Assembly: GCA_030490835.1 (NCBI GenBank)
Contig: CM059974.1
Coordinates: 7,447,501-7,511,500, forward strand
Direction of reading: 5' to 3'
DNA from: Annona cherimola
Taxonomy: Eukaryota; Streptophyta; Magnoliopsida; Magnoliales; Annonaceae
DNA: 64,000 bases
Shown here: one piece after another, positions 1-11,509 of the stretch
How the letters are laid out: each line of letters starts with the position of its first letter
How positions within the stretch are numbered: position 1 is the stretch's first letter
Position numbers and translations under genes: made by a program
The notes under the pieces: model-generated
What the model saw: only the letters and a program-made list of their open reading frames with translations
Databases searched by the model: none
What the model was told of the DNA's origin: nothing

Positions 1-2042
1 GTCATGAGCTAAGAAATCACAGAGGGTCCCACGCCTAATGACCAATCACCAATGCACATCTTCATCATTCACTAAAATTCTTTCTCTGCATTACACAATC
101 ATATATTCATGTGTGCATTGAGCCCTTTTTACTCCAAGTCCAATAGCATTGTCAGCAAATGGTCTTCTGGAAATGTGGCAATATGTTTTTGTCCATACGG
201 CAACAGCAGAAGGGATGCTGGTTTTCGTTCTGGTTTCAAACAAGGTTGTCCCCTTTTGGCTGAATGCTGCCGAATAGTCTTCCAGCCATTGGTCAGAAGA
301 TGCGTGGGGATTACTTTTGCACAGATGCAATGCACCCCGAATCATCATTACATCATTTTAAAGTTGTACTTGGAAGTAAAGCTAATGCAATTGGCGAAAA
401 TACGTGTTGTGACTTGTGAGTGCTAGTACTCGGGAACATGATCATTAGGCTTATTACTTTGGGCTACTGCTCTCAGTTGAATCCTGTGACAGACAGAGCA
501 TGCCTATGTAAATTCAACGATTTTAATCAACTTAGTGGCTTAAAAAGGTTAAAAAAAAAAAAAAAAAGTAAAACTCATAAGCACTGCACACAAATCATTA
601 CGAGTCAATGCAAGCCATCATTTTTAACCCTTTCTAATAGAGAACCCAGCCCACCTTCCACCACTTTGTGATAGAGGGTGGCGTGCATGTACTTCTGGTT
701 TGATCAAGTCGCAACCTCTGCTCGTCAGAACAAGCTTTATTATGTTTCACAGCTGTTTTGGTCTAAAGATATTCTTATGAATAGTCAAATCCTTTCAAGA
801 TTGGGATTCCTAGGCCGAGATGCAATGGGCTTTGTAATCGCTGTGGCCTTCTAATGTTAATTTAGTCGCATCTATATCTCAAGCCGTATTTTGTCCGGAA
901 GACTAATTCCAAAATTCGGTTGCATGCGTTGCTCCTAGTAAATTGATTTCATATCCAGAATGGTCCAAGTTCAATCCACCAATCCAGCAGACAATCTGGT
1001 CGGGCATGGCTGCTATGGACTGGAAGGTGGAAAATAAATGGACTCGTAACGTATAAAGTTTGGACTAGGCCTTGCTACCCTACCAACAATTTCACCAAAC
1101 AGTACTCAAAATGAGATTGGCAAAGCATCTAAGCAAAGATAAGATTAATAAATAATGAATGTATGGCGCCGTCGCCCGCAGACTGCTACTAGCCCGCCAG
1201 CTCGCTCCGAAGAATGATAACTTAAATTGCCTCCCACAACCATTCAATTTATTTTTTAAAAAATAAACATCCTTAATTAAAATTCATTGATTGTATTAAT
1301 CACTTGACCTTCATGTTTTCATAATACTCTGGTCTTTTATCCTTCGCTGCTCCAAATATAATATTTATGTATTTTTCCCAGTCGTTTTTCACACTGCTTT
1401 TTCTTCAATTTTCTTTATTTATTTATTTTCTTTTTTTGAAAAAATGCAAAAGAAGCTTCGAATAATCAACACATAAAAAAAAATCAGGGTTTTGGTCTAA
1501 TGCAACATCTTCAAGCACCACTTTGATTTTTCTAATTTGAAACTTTTTTTAAAATCTAAACTATCTATTATTTTTGTTGATAAGTACTTATGTATGTTGT
1601 CGCATATGACTTGATTAGAAACTTATATTTTTCAACAATTTAACATCTTTTGAGAGTGAATGTACAATTGTTAAATTAAAAAATAAAATGCATAACATAA
1701 ATAAATTTTAATGTATGAATTTTTAGTGCAATATGCAAAAATGTATATGGATAATCTTAATAAATGCAAATTAAAAAATAAAAAAGTGCATGGGCTCTAA
1801 GTTGCGTTAGATCACAACCCAAAAAATAAAAACCCGTAAAGGAACTCACGCCATTGGCCCACTAAAACTGCACGCCTTGTTTTTTGTTGTCTTTTTTAAA
1901 ATAATAATAATAATAATAATAGTAATATGGTCTGATGTCCCCAAAACTTCATTTCCAATTTTAAGATCTGTGTAGTCCACATATTTCTAATGCCTAAGTG
2001 GCTGTTGTACTAGTAGTTAAATATAAAAGTATCAACTAATTT
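1..2042. other. Intergenic region, no convincing gene
   Basis: No reading frame here is clearly coding. Positions 91-430 are open in several frames on both strands and have a more balanced base composition than their surroundings, so a terminal exon or gene remnant is possible, but no motif, splice structure or codon signal decides the frame. The remainder is AT-rich, with a poly-A run near 551-566 and an (AAT)n microsatellite near 1900-1920. Confidence 0.5.
1900..1920. repeat. (AAT)n microsatellite
   Basis: About seven uninterrupted AAT/ATA units follow a poly-A stretch. It is a simple length-variable repeat with no visible function. Confidence 0.85.
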
Positions 2043-2266
2043 GGGCTTGTTTGTGAGGATATGATTAGATAGAATGAGGTGTAAATGGGATGATATCTTT
2101 AATTTAACAAAAGACTTGTCTTATTTTTCGACACATAATAAATTTACTTTTAATTTATAATATCTTTTTTCTCATTTTTAGTTTAATTTGTCATTACCCA
2201 ACAAATAACAAACCCTTATCAAATCTCCCGTATGCATTCCATTTAATCGCATCCTCCCAGAAGGCC
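2043..2266. mobile_element. Tourist-like (PIF/Harbinger) MITE
   Basis: A 224-bp non-coding segment starts with GGGCTTGTTTGTGAGGATAT and ends in an imperfect inverted copy (reverse complement begins GGCCTTCTGGGAGGATGC). Matching between the two ends extends about 35 bp. The opening resembles the GGG-TGTTTGG start of plant Tourist-like elements. A (TA)n run follows directly, so the target duplication cannot be read. Confidence 0.6.
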
Positions 2267-2319
2267 ATTATATATATATATATATGTTCTATTGTTTATT
2301 GCCCGATGACATATATTAT

Positions 2320-2647
2320 AATGTATTTTAAGTTAAAATTAAACATTCATTTATTTTTACAATTAGCTATATTTTTTAAAACATTTTTCATAAAAATATT
2401 TTCCTAAGTATATTCAATCTATATGCCAAGTTTTGTCATTTTATATTTTTATATTTATTTTTAAAAATCAAGTTTTTTAAGGGATGAAAATGTTTTAAAT
2501 GCCCTTGAAATTGATGAATTTATAAAATAAAAATAAAAATGTAAAAATATTGTAGGATGTCAAAATTTGATATATAAATTATAATTTAGAAAATATGTTT
2601 ATGAAGAAAAAATAAATAAATATTATATTTTAATTTAAAATATATCA
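2320..2647. mobile_element. AT-rich foldback element
   Basis: The segment folds on itself: the left arm (about 2320-2475) and the right arm (about 2520-2647) are imperfect reverse complements over more than 110 bp, with a short spacer near 2475-2515. It is non-coding and overlaps the 3' end of the reading frame at 2635-3288. The class is uncertain; a long-arm MITE is the likely source. Confidence 0.55.
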
Positions 2648-3288
2648 TGATATATATAATTATGCTCTTGCTTATTTAAAGGGATATGAAAGCGATGTAA
2701 AGTTGCAAATAGGCATATTGACTTATTTGGACGCATTTGGATTTTGGACCACGAGCCAGCACCATAAAGCAAAATACCTTCTGTCTTTCCTTTTGCCGAG
2801 TGCCTGGTCGAGGTTGAACTGTCCACAAGAATGAGTAAAACACTATATGTGCCAGTAATCGAAGTCGTCCATCCAGTTAGCAAACAGGCCACATTTGGGG
2901 CTACATATTTGTAGAGTGGTGAGAAGATTATATCGATTGCAGCAATGCGGTGTAATGGAAGGCGTGGTGTGAACATGAGGTGCATAGACGAGCTGTGTGG
3001 ACCTGACCAAAGCTTCTTAATATCGTTTTCTTTTTTAGTCACTCGCAGTTGTGGACAAGGATGAGGACAACACCCCACCCGCCATTTACCTTGCCACAAA
3101 GGCCAACCATTGTAATCAAAGCCCTCGAATTTTATCTTCTTCCTCTCAACTAAGATGTATATGAATAAGTTTGCATTATGACCATTAAAAATGAATCCAT
3201 GTTCGGTGGTCCCCCGCATGACTATGTCGAATCTCAGCCCTATCCTTGGTGGTGTTTTCGGCCTGGAGGATGCTCTCCACTTGGACAT
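2635..3288 (-). CDS. Hypothetical protein or gene fragment, 217 codons
   Basis: I do not recognise this protein. It is the longest frame within several kilobases and lies in a locally GC-richer pocket (about 2700-3290) of very AT-rich DNA, which suggests real or recently coding sequence. The N-terminal two thirds looks protein-like, with a Cys-Cys-Pro-His-Pro-Cys stretch near residues 73-78, Trp-rich segments and a hydrophobic stretch near 140-155. No signal peptide or named domain is evident. The last 20-30 codons run into the AT-rich foldback element, so the stop is probably not the original one. It could be a single exon, a captured fragment or a pseudogene. The start is simply the first ATG of the frame. 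Confidence 0.3.
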   Translation of the reverse strand: MSKWRASSRPKTPPRIGLRFDIVMRGTTEHGFIFNGHNANLFIYILVERKKIKFEGFDYNGWPLWQGKWRVGCCPHPCPQLRVTKKENDIKKLWSGPHSSSMHLMFTPRLPLHRIAAIDIIFSPLYKYVAPNVACLLTGWTTSITGTYSVLLILVDSSTSTRHSAKGKTEGILLYGAGSWSKIQMRPNKSICLFATLHRFHIPLNKQEHNYIYHDIF

Positions 3289-3859
3289 TCTAGTACTTAA
3301 TAAATTTTCAGATACTTCATTTTAAACAAAAATTTTGGTAAAAATCTTTTCAATAAATTGGGATATTCTAGCTTATCTGGGAACCTCTGACATGTAGATC
3401 AGGAATTTTTTATTATCATTTCACAAACAAATTTAATCTCCTATGGAATTCATGCAAATACTCTCCACCCATTATCCTCAACAGTGTCTGCTTTTATTTA
3501 CCTAATGCATTTATTGGAGATAGTGGAGTGGTGATCGCTCCTTTCAGTAAAATAACTATAAGTCGATAACAAATTTTTGTTTTTAGGACTAAAATAATAT
3601 TTAATTTTCATAATTATAGCTTAGTGAAAATGCACATTAATACAAGATAATTTGATCGTTCGATTGATCTGATAATTGCATCATGAAATTTATACAGATG
3701 TATTCATTATGCACGGGTTAGATTGCCCAACGTGAAGGCATGAAGGAACATGCAAAGCCTGCATATGAGGTTGCTAGAATGTTTAATGCTCCGGATTCGC
3801 GTAGGGTTGCCTCAGCTTGGTGATATACTAACGCACACACGTAACCTACATGCATGCGA
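3289..3859. other. Intergenic spacer left of the copia element
   Basis: AT-rich DNA without a coding signal. The last five bases, TGCGA at 3855-3859, are one half of the probable target-site duplication of the retrotransposon that begins at 3860. Confidence 0.5.
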
Positions 3860-4214
3860 TGTTCGATTTGGGTAATGTGGAAGCTTATCTAAATCCATCA
3901 TTGTTATAGATTCCATGTAGAATAATAAACACAATCTTATTGAGTGCAGTCTTCTTTTATAGCACTTTCTCTCCTTAATACTCGCAGCCAATGGGCAACC
4001 ACAAGTGTAAATTATATATACGATGGACCCAGACTCCCATACTTATATAAAGTCTTCCCGTTATGCTTGAATTGAAAGATAATCAATTACTTAAGAAATT
4101 GTCATATTCTAAAATATGTCGAGCTATCACTTCTATGCAAAAACTAGGATTATAAACTATGTTTGACCACTTTACGAGATCTCATAAAAACTAACATTTT
4201 CACAAGATCTAATG
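3860..4214 (-). repeat. 3' LTR of the copia element
   Basis: It is homologous along its whole length to 11510-11866. Its inner terminus has decayed from TCTAACA to TCTAATG. A purine-rich minus-strand tract just inside it (about 4215-4230) is the candidate polypurine tract. Confidence 0.88.
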
Positions 4215-4230
4215 TTCTCTCACTTGTCCT
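4215..4230 (-). promoter_or_regulatory. Candidate polypurine tract
   Basis: Read on the minus strand this is AGGACAAGTGAGAGAA, purine-rich and directly next to the 3' LTR, where second-strand synthesis of an LTR retrotransposon is primed. Two pyrimidines interrupt it, consistent with decay. Confidence 0.5.
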
Positions 4231-4626
4231 AATATATATTTTAAATTTTTTTATAAAAAATAAAATTCCTAGATAGCATTAGAAAACTTCTAGACGAGTG
4301 CACTTGTTTGAAAAACATGCCTAGTTAACGAATATGGAATTCAACATTTATACTTAAATTAAAAAAATTTCGTAGTACAAATCATGGTAGTTATATGCAA
4401 TACGTGCACATTTTCTTCCATGCATCATGATATTATCACAGTCACTTAATTAAGTTCTTAATAATGGATTTGCAATAATATTCAACTTTAATGTTAGATA
4501 GACATATTCTTCCATTTCAATCACACATAATAGTTAACAAAATATTATAAAGAAATAAAAAATTAATAATTCATTATCAAATGTATATTGATTACATCAA
4601 TAATTGTCCCATATAATAAGACTCGT

Positions 4627-5031
4627 TTATTTTACATGTCCTGAAAAAACACTAGGGGCTAGAGCCTTAATCATGGGATCAACTATCATGTCTTTACTAC
4701 CAACAAAACTAATGGATATAACATGATCACTAATCATTTTCTTTAGTGACACGAACTTAACGTCAACATGCTTGTTACAGCTAGTAATTCTTCTGTAATT
4801 GGAGAAACTAGTTGTTAATGAATTGTCATAATGCATTTTCAAAGGTCTAGAAATAGAATCTATAATTTTAAGCCTTGAGATGAATTTTCTCAACCATAAT
4901 GCATATGATGATGCTCCATGACAACCAACAAACTCAGCTTCCATAGTAGAGTTAACAACATGATATTGTTTACCACTCTTCCAAGAAACTGCCCCATCAG
5001 CCAATAGAAAAACATATCCAGATGTGGACAT
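4627..5031 (-). pseudogene. Copia RNase H domain remnant
   Basis: A 134-codon frame carries the C-terminal copia RNase H region: the STSGYVFLLADGAVSWKSGKQ block, a TMEAEFVG motif with the conserved Glu, an HYDNS segment corresponding to the catalytic Asp motif, and a KHVDVKF block. The frame is not continuous with the upstream polymerase, so the polyprotein is broken. RNase H removes the RNA strand during reverse transcription. The order after RT fits copia. Confidence 0.88.
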
Positions 5032-5119
5032 TCTACTGTCTAAGTAGCCAGCATAATGTGAATCCGTGTAACCAATTACCTCTAATTGATCAATTTCACC
5101 ATATGTGAGCTTATAATTT

Positions 5120-6020
5120 TTAGTTTTTTAGAGATATCGTATTACTTTCTTCACTGGTTCTCCATTCATGGATTGTTTGATATCTTCCAAGTAATCCCAT
5201 TGCATAGCTAATCTCAAGACATGTGCATACTTGGGTATATATCATACTCCCAAGGGCAGAGGCATATAGGATGAACTTCATTTTTTGCTTTTCAATCTCA
5301 TTTTTTAGGCATTGATGCAAACTATATTTGTGACATTTATAGATTGGCACTTCACATGATGAGCAGTTCCATATATTAAACCTTTCTCAAACTTTCCCAA
5401 TATAAACTCTTTGGGACAATCTTAAAAGTCTTTAGGTCTATTTTGAAGGACCTTAATCCCTATGACGCATGATGTTTCACTCATATCTTTCATATCAAAA
5501 TATTCAAAAAGAAAACTCTTAGTATTATGTAAGAGACCCAAATTATTAGTAACATGCAAAATATCATCCACAAATAAGATCAAAAATATAAATTTTCTCT
5601 CGCTCAACTTTAGATATATACATTAATTTTTAATATTTTCTGTAAATCTGAAAGAAGTGATAACTTTATTACACTTTAAGTATAACTGTCGGGATGCTTG
5701 TTTAAGTCCATAAATGAATTTCTTTAATTTGAATACTAATGACTCATTTTCTTCCATTTCAAAACCTTTTGGATACATCATGTATACATCTTCTTCTATA
5801 TCCTCATTCAAAAAAGTTGTTTTTATATCCATTTGGGTAATTCAAAGTCAAAGTGAGCCACTATAATCCTGAGTGAATCTTTTTTAGAGACTAGTGAAAA
5901 TGTCTTTTTATAATCAATGCTTTTTTTCTGAGTGAATCCTTTAGTAACAAGTTTGGCCTTGTACCTTTCTACATTACCTCTAGGCTCTCGTTTTGATTTT
6001 GAAAGTCCACTTACAATCAA
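5120..6020 (-). pseudogene. Copia reverse transcriptase remnant
   Basis: Four minus-strand frames (5823-6020, 5623-5832, 5422-5607, 5120-5350) together cover a copia reverse transcriptase. Visible blocks are YKAKLVTKGFTQ, a MDIKTTFLNEDIEEDVYM block, YGLKQASRQ, the catalytic LFVDDIL (the copia YVDD site with Phe for Tyr), MKDMSETSCVIGIKV and an ALGSMIYTQVCT connection block. Frameshifts and stops separate them, so no functional enzyme is made. The domain would copy element RNA into DNA. Confidence 0.9.
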
Positions 6021-6297
6021 CTAGTTTACACCCATAACTTAGAACTTTCACTGCTAATGACTTCTTTGACAGTAAATAGATCATCTTCTATACTAGGATC
6101 ATCACTACATTCTTTTAAATATACAATATAGTAATCAAAATTTACAGGTTTTCTGACTCTTTAAGGCTTTCTTGGTTCATTAATATGATCTACATTGTCA
6201 TCATAATAAATATTATCTGGATTTAATGTATGTTCATTGTTGACTTCTTCAGCAGGTTGCACAACAATCCCTTGCTGTTAATCTATCAAGTCATGAT

Positions 6298-6988
6298 TAG
6301 GGGTGCAACTTGGGCCGGGTTGAGCCCAAATTCAGCCTGCCGAACTCGATTTTGGGCCGTGTTGGAACTTGATTTTTCATAACCCGAGTCCGAAAACCCC
6401 GAACCCGAGGAACCCGATTGTAAATATGATAGGGTTTGGGTTCAAGTGAACCCGAGCCCGATTTTCTATTTTATATTTATTATAAAATATATTATATACA
6501 TACTATTTAAACAATATTTCTTTATATTCTTTATATTTTATGTTATTATATCTATATTTGAATACATATTTGACATATTGTAATTTTATTGTAAATAAAG
6601 TATATTATTTCATTTATTTTTATCATTCATTTGTACACCTATTAATTTTTTTCTTTATCTTCGTTTTGATGTTAAATTTTTTCTAAAAATATTTTTTATA
6701 TTACTATTTTAAAAAAATATGTAGTTTGATTATGTATTATTATGTTTACCTACATAATTTGTTATTATTATTTATTCATATGAAATTCTAAACTTATCAC
6801 TTTTAAATAAAATGTAAATTCATTAACATAAATTCTAACCCGAAACTCAGCCCGAACCCGATTTTTAAAAATAGGGTTAGGCTTCAAGTTTTACAAATAG
6901 GGTTAGGGTTAGGGTTGATGTTTTATAAATAGGGTTAGAGTTAGGGTCGAGATGATCCCGAGTTTTATGAACCCGAGTTGCACCCCTA
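6298..6988. mobile_element. Non-autonomous hAT element nested in copia
   Basis: The 691-bp element begins TAGGGGTGCAACTTGGGC and ends in the inverted copy GTTGCACCCCTA. A perfect 8-bp duplication, GTCATGAT, lies on both sides (6290-6297 and 6989-6996); eight bases is the hAT signature. Subterminal CCCGA/CCCG-rich motifs resemble the transposase-binding repeats of Ac-like elements. It has no transposase and an AT-rich centre. A related copy lies at 49174-50096. The insertion post-dates the copia element. Confidence 0.92.
6894..6916 (+). repeat. Short telomere-like GGGTTA run inside the hAT element
   Basis: About three tandem GGGTTA units occur in the right subterminal region of the hAT element. 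The homologous region of the copy at 49174-50096 has degenerate single units, so this is probably part of the element's subterminal repeat rather than a telomeric insertion. Confidence 0.5.
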
Positions 6989-7215
6989 GTCATGATCAAC
7001 AATCTTAGTTCTTGCGTTTGCGAGTGAGGTACCTGGGAAAGGATCCCTGATCTTCTTAAACTCCACATTTCGTGGAGTTGTACTTTCATTATTCTCATAA
7101 TTTTTAATAAACCTAGTTGTTGCAATCTTAATGATTATTGTAGTGTGAGATGGACAATAAAACCTACACCCTTAAGACCATTCTGGATAATCAATGAAGA
7201 AATAACTAATAGTTT

Positions 7216-7910
7216 TTGGGTCTAGTTTCTTTTCTTGTGGGTTATGTATCCTTGCTTCTGCTTGGTAACTCCAAACATACATATGTCTCAAGCTGGATTT
7301 TTTTCATCCATAACTCAAATGGAATTTTAGGAACAACCTTACCGGGAACTTTATTAAGGATAAACATCGCACTTTTCAATGCTTCACTCTACAAAATTAA
7401 GGGTAAAGATGAGTTGTCAATCATACTCCTCATCATATTAATAAGAGTAAGATTTCTCCTTTCAGCAACTGCATTTTGTCGAGGAGTTCCTGACATTGTA
7501 TACTTAGGTTGAATGTCATTCTCTTCTAGAAATTGAGCAAAAGGGTTGGGAATTCAACCTAATTGATGATGTCTACCATAATATTTACAGCCTCCATCAA
7601 ATCTCACAATTTTAATTTTTCTATCCAATCGATTTTCTAATAATCCTTTAAATGTTTGAAAAGCAATCAAGGAGTCGAATTTTTCATGTAATAGAAAAAT
7701 ATAACCATAACGTGAAAAATCATTAATGAATGTGATAAAATATTTTTCGCCTCCTATAAAAGATAAAAATGGACCATAAATGTTATTATGAATCAATTCT
7801 AAAAGTCTCTTAGTTCTTATGACATTTCTTTTTCGAGTTTTAATGAGTTTTTCTTTAATACAATCAATACACATGTCAAAATTAGTAAAATCAAAAGTAG
7901 GTAACACCAT
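7216..7910 (-). pseudogene. Copia integrase remnant
   Basis: The frame at 7554-7910 carries the integrase zinc-binding tail (FDFTNFDMCIDCIKEK) and the catalytic-core start (ELIHNNIYGPF, YFITFINDFSRYGYIFLLHEK, KIKIVRFDGGCKYYG). Past a break, translation of the minus strand to 7216 continues with the typical TPRQNAVAERRN block and a segment ending VPGKVVPKIPFELW. The Asp of FINDFSRYGY and the Glu of VAERRN are expected catalytic residues. Several stops separate the pieces, so this is a dead integrase. Confidence 0.88.
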
Positions 7911-8095
7911 TTTTTACCAGTCTTAACATATTTTCCTTTGATATGTCACTCAATCTATTATGCCATAACATAAAGGAATTCTTATTAATTATATCACGTT
8001 TAATACAACAGACACATTCAAGGTATATGAATCATAAATAAATAAACTATCTGCATTTACTTGACGTAAACCATTAACTAATGTTCCGGTACCAA

Positions 8096-8960
8096 CTAAA
8101 ATAAAAATTTTGAGTTCGCAAAACTAAAAGAATAATCCATTACATCAAGTTTTGGTAAAGAAATTAAATTTCTAAATATTGTTGCAAAGTAAAAAATATT
8201 ATGCAGCTCGAGAAAATACCCTGTATCAAGGCGAAGCTTGCAATCCCCAACTGCTTGAACTTTTGATTTTGACAGATTGCCCATTAAAATTATCAACTCA
8301 TGTGGTTTTGGTTTGCGGGTTGAAAGGAACATCTGCAAAGAGTTTTTAGCATGAATAGAAGTACTAGAATCAATACACCACGAATTAGAAGAAATATGCA
8401 TGAAATTGGTTTGAAAATAAATATATAAATGATTGTTACCTTTCTTTTCAAACCAACTCTTGTGTTTAAGACAGTGTTTCTTAAAATGCCCTTTTTTTTT
8501 TGCAAAAGTGACATCTTTCGTCGAACTTTTTTTGCTTTTTCTGTCCATCCTCCTTAGTTTTCTTTACCAGAAATTTCTTCTTTGTCTTTCCTTTCTGTGA
8601 CTTATGCTGCTTTGTTGTTGATGCAATATTAATGACCATTGATCCATCGTGTTTCAACCTCTCTCCATCTTGTACACGCATGAATATTAATTCATTCAAT
8701 GTCCATGTTTCGTTTTGTGTATTATAAAAAATTCTGAACTGTGAAAACTCTGATGAAAGAGAGTTTAAAACAAATATAATCAGAAAAGTGTCAGAGATTT
8801 TCATCCTCATTACATTGAGTTTCCTATATGTGTTTGACATTTTCATTATGTGCTTTCGCGCTCTACTAATACTGTCATATTTCATCGATGTTAACCTATT
8901 CGTAGATATTGCTTTTGGTGACTTATTTGACCCACATAATTTCTCCTTAGTTGAGTCCAA
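8096..8960 (-). pseudogene. Copia gag remnant with degenerate zinc knuckle
   Basis: Two overlapping frames (8481-8960 and 8096-8548) cover a copia gag. Visible are the capsid stretch around MSNTYRKLNVMRMKISDTF, an LNSLSSEFSQFRIFYNTQ block, a Lys-rich linker and a zinc knuckle beginning CHFCKKK and continuing GHFKKHCLKH after a shift of frame. The second frame continues into the protease region (SWCIDSSTSIH, with the DS-T/S active-site context). A frameshift at the knuckle splits the protein. Confidence 0.85.
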
Positions 8961-11494
8961 ATAAGCTTTAGTGTTGTCATCTTCAGGGGAACTCCTGATA
9001 GTCTTTCGATTGTGCTCTTTATTATTATGAGCGATAATCTATTAGAATGCCCTCACTTATCAAATTGCACCTTTTTACTTTCAATACTTTCAGAAGTAAG
9101 TTTGTTAGGCCTTTAAATTTGAAGAGCTAAGTCTAAGTTGAAACAGTCTAATGTAGTTAAAAGTTGCTCATGTCAATCAATGTAGTTTGACCCATTTAGT
9201 ATCGATATTTGAGATATGTGAGATTGAATGTAAATAGGAATCATAGTTGTAAGAAACATAATTAAGCTCAAGTTATTTTTACGATTCAGATAATATTTCA
9301 TATGACAATTCAAAGTAATAAACTATCATAGTTAAAATTCATAAATATCACACAATACATAATGCATGATTTTACAATTTTTCCATGAAGAACTAAAATA
9401 TTCAATAATTAATTATGAATACATAAAGTTAGAGATATTTTTAACTTTGGACAAGAAATTCTTCTTGTCTAAGTAATTCTAATTAGTTATTAACAAAATT
9501 AAATTATAGCCACCTTTGGATAGAACTATATTTCAATATACTTTAATGCAATTCCTTTTATGAGAGAAAATATATCACAATATTCTTTCATTGTTTAATA
9601 AATTTGATTAACTAAATATTTTAGACCCTTTGGGGTAACTACAAATATACGGGTAATCAATATTTAGTAAACATAAATTGCTTAAATTAACTATAATGCA
9701 ATTTTTGTCATGAGAAAATGAACCAAAATTTTTTCTCTATTATTTAATAATTTTAGAAGTGAAGTATTCTAGACCCTTTGAGGTAACTAGTAATACTAAA
9801 TTATTTATAAATGATTAAACATAACTTGCCTAATAATTTTACAGAATCAACATTTTGTATACATGAATTGAAAACATAATAATAATAATAACATATATAT
9901 TCATTTATAAATGTTGATAAAATTTACTTAATAATAGGTTAATTTTAATAGAAAGCGCTAAGTTATTAGCTTTCTAATATATAAAACTAACCAACTTGTG
10001 AACTTCCACTCAAATTATGAAGTATAAAATATATAAATAATCCAATAATAGTGATTTTTGAATTCATTATATGCGATTAAATCTTATAGTATTTCTTTTG
10101 GTCAGCTAGGTAAGTACGGTGGGGCATGGAGGCTCTCCCTACATAGCAGGGGTCTAATTAAATTACTATGTGATCCACTTCAATACCTCTTACCTAGACA
10201 TCAACCTCTAGTCATATCATAAAATATAATCTCACTATAAAAATTTAATAATCATAACTTATATAATTATTCATATATTGCATGCTTAGTGGATTGTTAT
10301 TATTTTATTTTATTTGTCATCAATGGAGTTTTCTTTCCTTTTATTCTATTTTAAATCTATTAGTAGCCATTATCACACCAAGATGAATATGAAAGTATAT
10401 TAATGAAAAATATAATTTCCTATATGATGCATATCAAGCATATTCCTAATCATGTCAACTATGTATAATAGAAACAATGAAACCACAATTAAAGCATAAA
10501 ATCTGCATACTAAGAATATTCCTAATCATGGCAATGATATATAATGGAAACAATAAAATTACAATTAAAGCATGAAATCTGCATTTAGTAATATATATCT
10601 ATTCACGCTACAAAATTCAATAATTTGTTAAAAAACAATTATGTGGACACAAATAGCAAATTGACATATAAGTATGGAATCATGTGTATACACATACCCA
10701 TCCCATGCGTGCAATTCTATAAAGATTATAATAATCCGTCACAAAATAAAAACCATACGATTCTATAAAGATTATAATAATCCATCCTAAAATAGAAACC
10801 ATACGATTCTATAAAAATTATAATAATCCATCCAAAAATAGAAACACACTTTCTACATGAGTTAACCGCACTCCTTTATTGTTTTTTTAATTTAAAAATT
10901 ATCGATGAGATATACTTGAACTTCATGAAAATTAAAATATAAGGTGACCATGAAATTTGATTTCAGCGATCCCTTTTTTTGTTTTGGCCATCATAATAGG
11001 CGATTTTTTCTCTTTAATGGCTGAAATTTTCAATGACCAACTTTATTTACATCGTTTAGTTGCATTTATATGGTTGCTTTAGGTGGCCAGTAATGTTGAA
11101 TCATAATATATATTCAATTAAAAAATATTTATGGTTGGACCAACATATTTTATGTGTGCAACCCATCTTCCGGGGGCTTTAATGGCTGCCCTTTCATCGT
11201 CGTTTCTTAATTCAAAATAATCAGTCGTAATATTATAATCATGCCATGAAATTATAATAATATATGAATCCATTATAACATGAACAGATGTGCATTATTC
11301 AGAATATATATATATAAAACTTGCGTCGTTAATATTATGTTGCATGTGTATTTATGGTTGTTTTTATTGAAATATATCCGTTACAATCTCATATACTGAT
11401 AGATGAAATTTAATACATAAAATTCTATTGTTCATCATGAGAATGACAACATAAATATCATGAATTCTATGATGCCAAAAAGAATCGTAACGTG
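8961..11494 (-). other. Long 5' leader of the copia element
   Basis: About 2.5 kb lies between the primer-binding site and gag with no coding frame. It is AT-rich and holds two copies of a roughly 150-bp unit (near 9540-9650 and 9690-9800), each ending in a GACCCTTTGnGGTAACTA motif, plus the 46-bp tandem array at 10713-10848. It may include one or more unidentified later insertions. Confidence 0.6.
10713..10848. repeat. 46-bp tandem repeat, three copies
   Basis: The unit contains ATTCTATAAAGATTATAATA followed by an A-rich half and CCATACG. Three consecutive copies differ at only a few positions. It lies in the copia leader. Confidence 0.8.
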
Positions 11495-11507
11495 TTCTCT
11501 GGTACCA
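11495..11507 (-). promoter_or_regulatory. Primer-binding site (initiator tRNA-Met)
   Basis: The plus strand reads TTCTCTGGTACCA, matching the plant initiator tRNA-Met 3' end (GGCTCTGATACCA) at 10 of 13 bases, two bases before the LTR. Its position and match fix the orientation of the element. Confidence 0.8.
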
Positions 11508-11509
11508 CA

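Noticed and set aside
109..426. 105-codon plus-strand frame and overlapping minus-strand frames
   Set aside because: Three frames on two strands are equally open and none has a motif, so no direction can be supported.
6894..6916. Interstitial telomere sequence
   Set aside because: Only about three units, and it forms part of the hAT subterminal repeats also seen in degenerate form in the copy at 49174-50096.
7216..7512. 98-codon plus-strand frame with hydrophobic stretches
   Set aside because: The opposite strand reads as a decayed copia integrase (VAERRN block), so the frame is a shadow.
9540..9800. CRISPR-like spaced repeats
   Set aside because: Only two diverged copies of a 150-bp unit in a plant retrotransposon leader; no short regular repeats with unique spacers.
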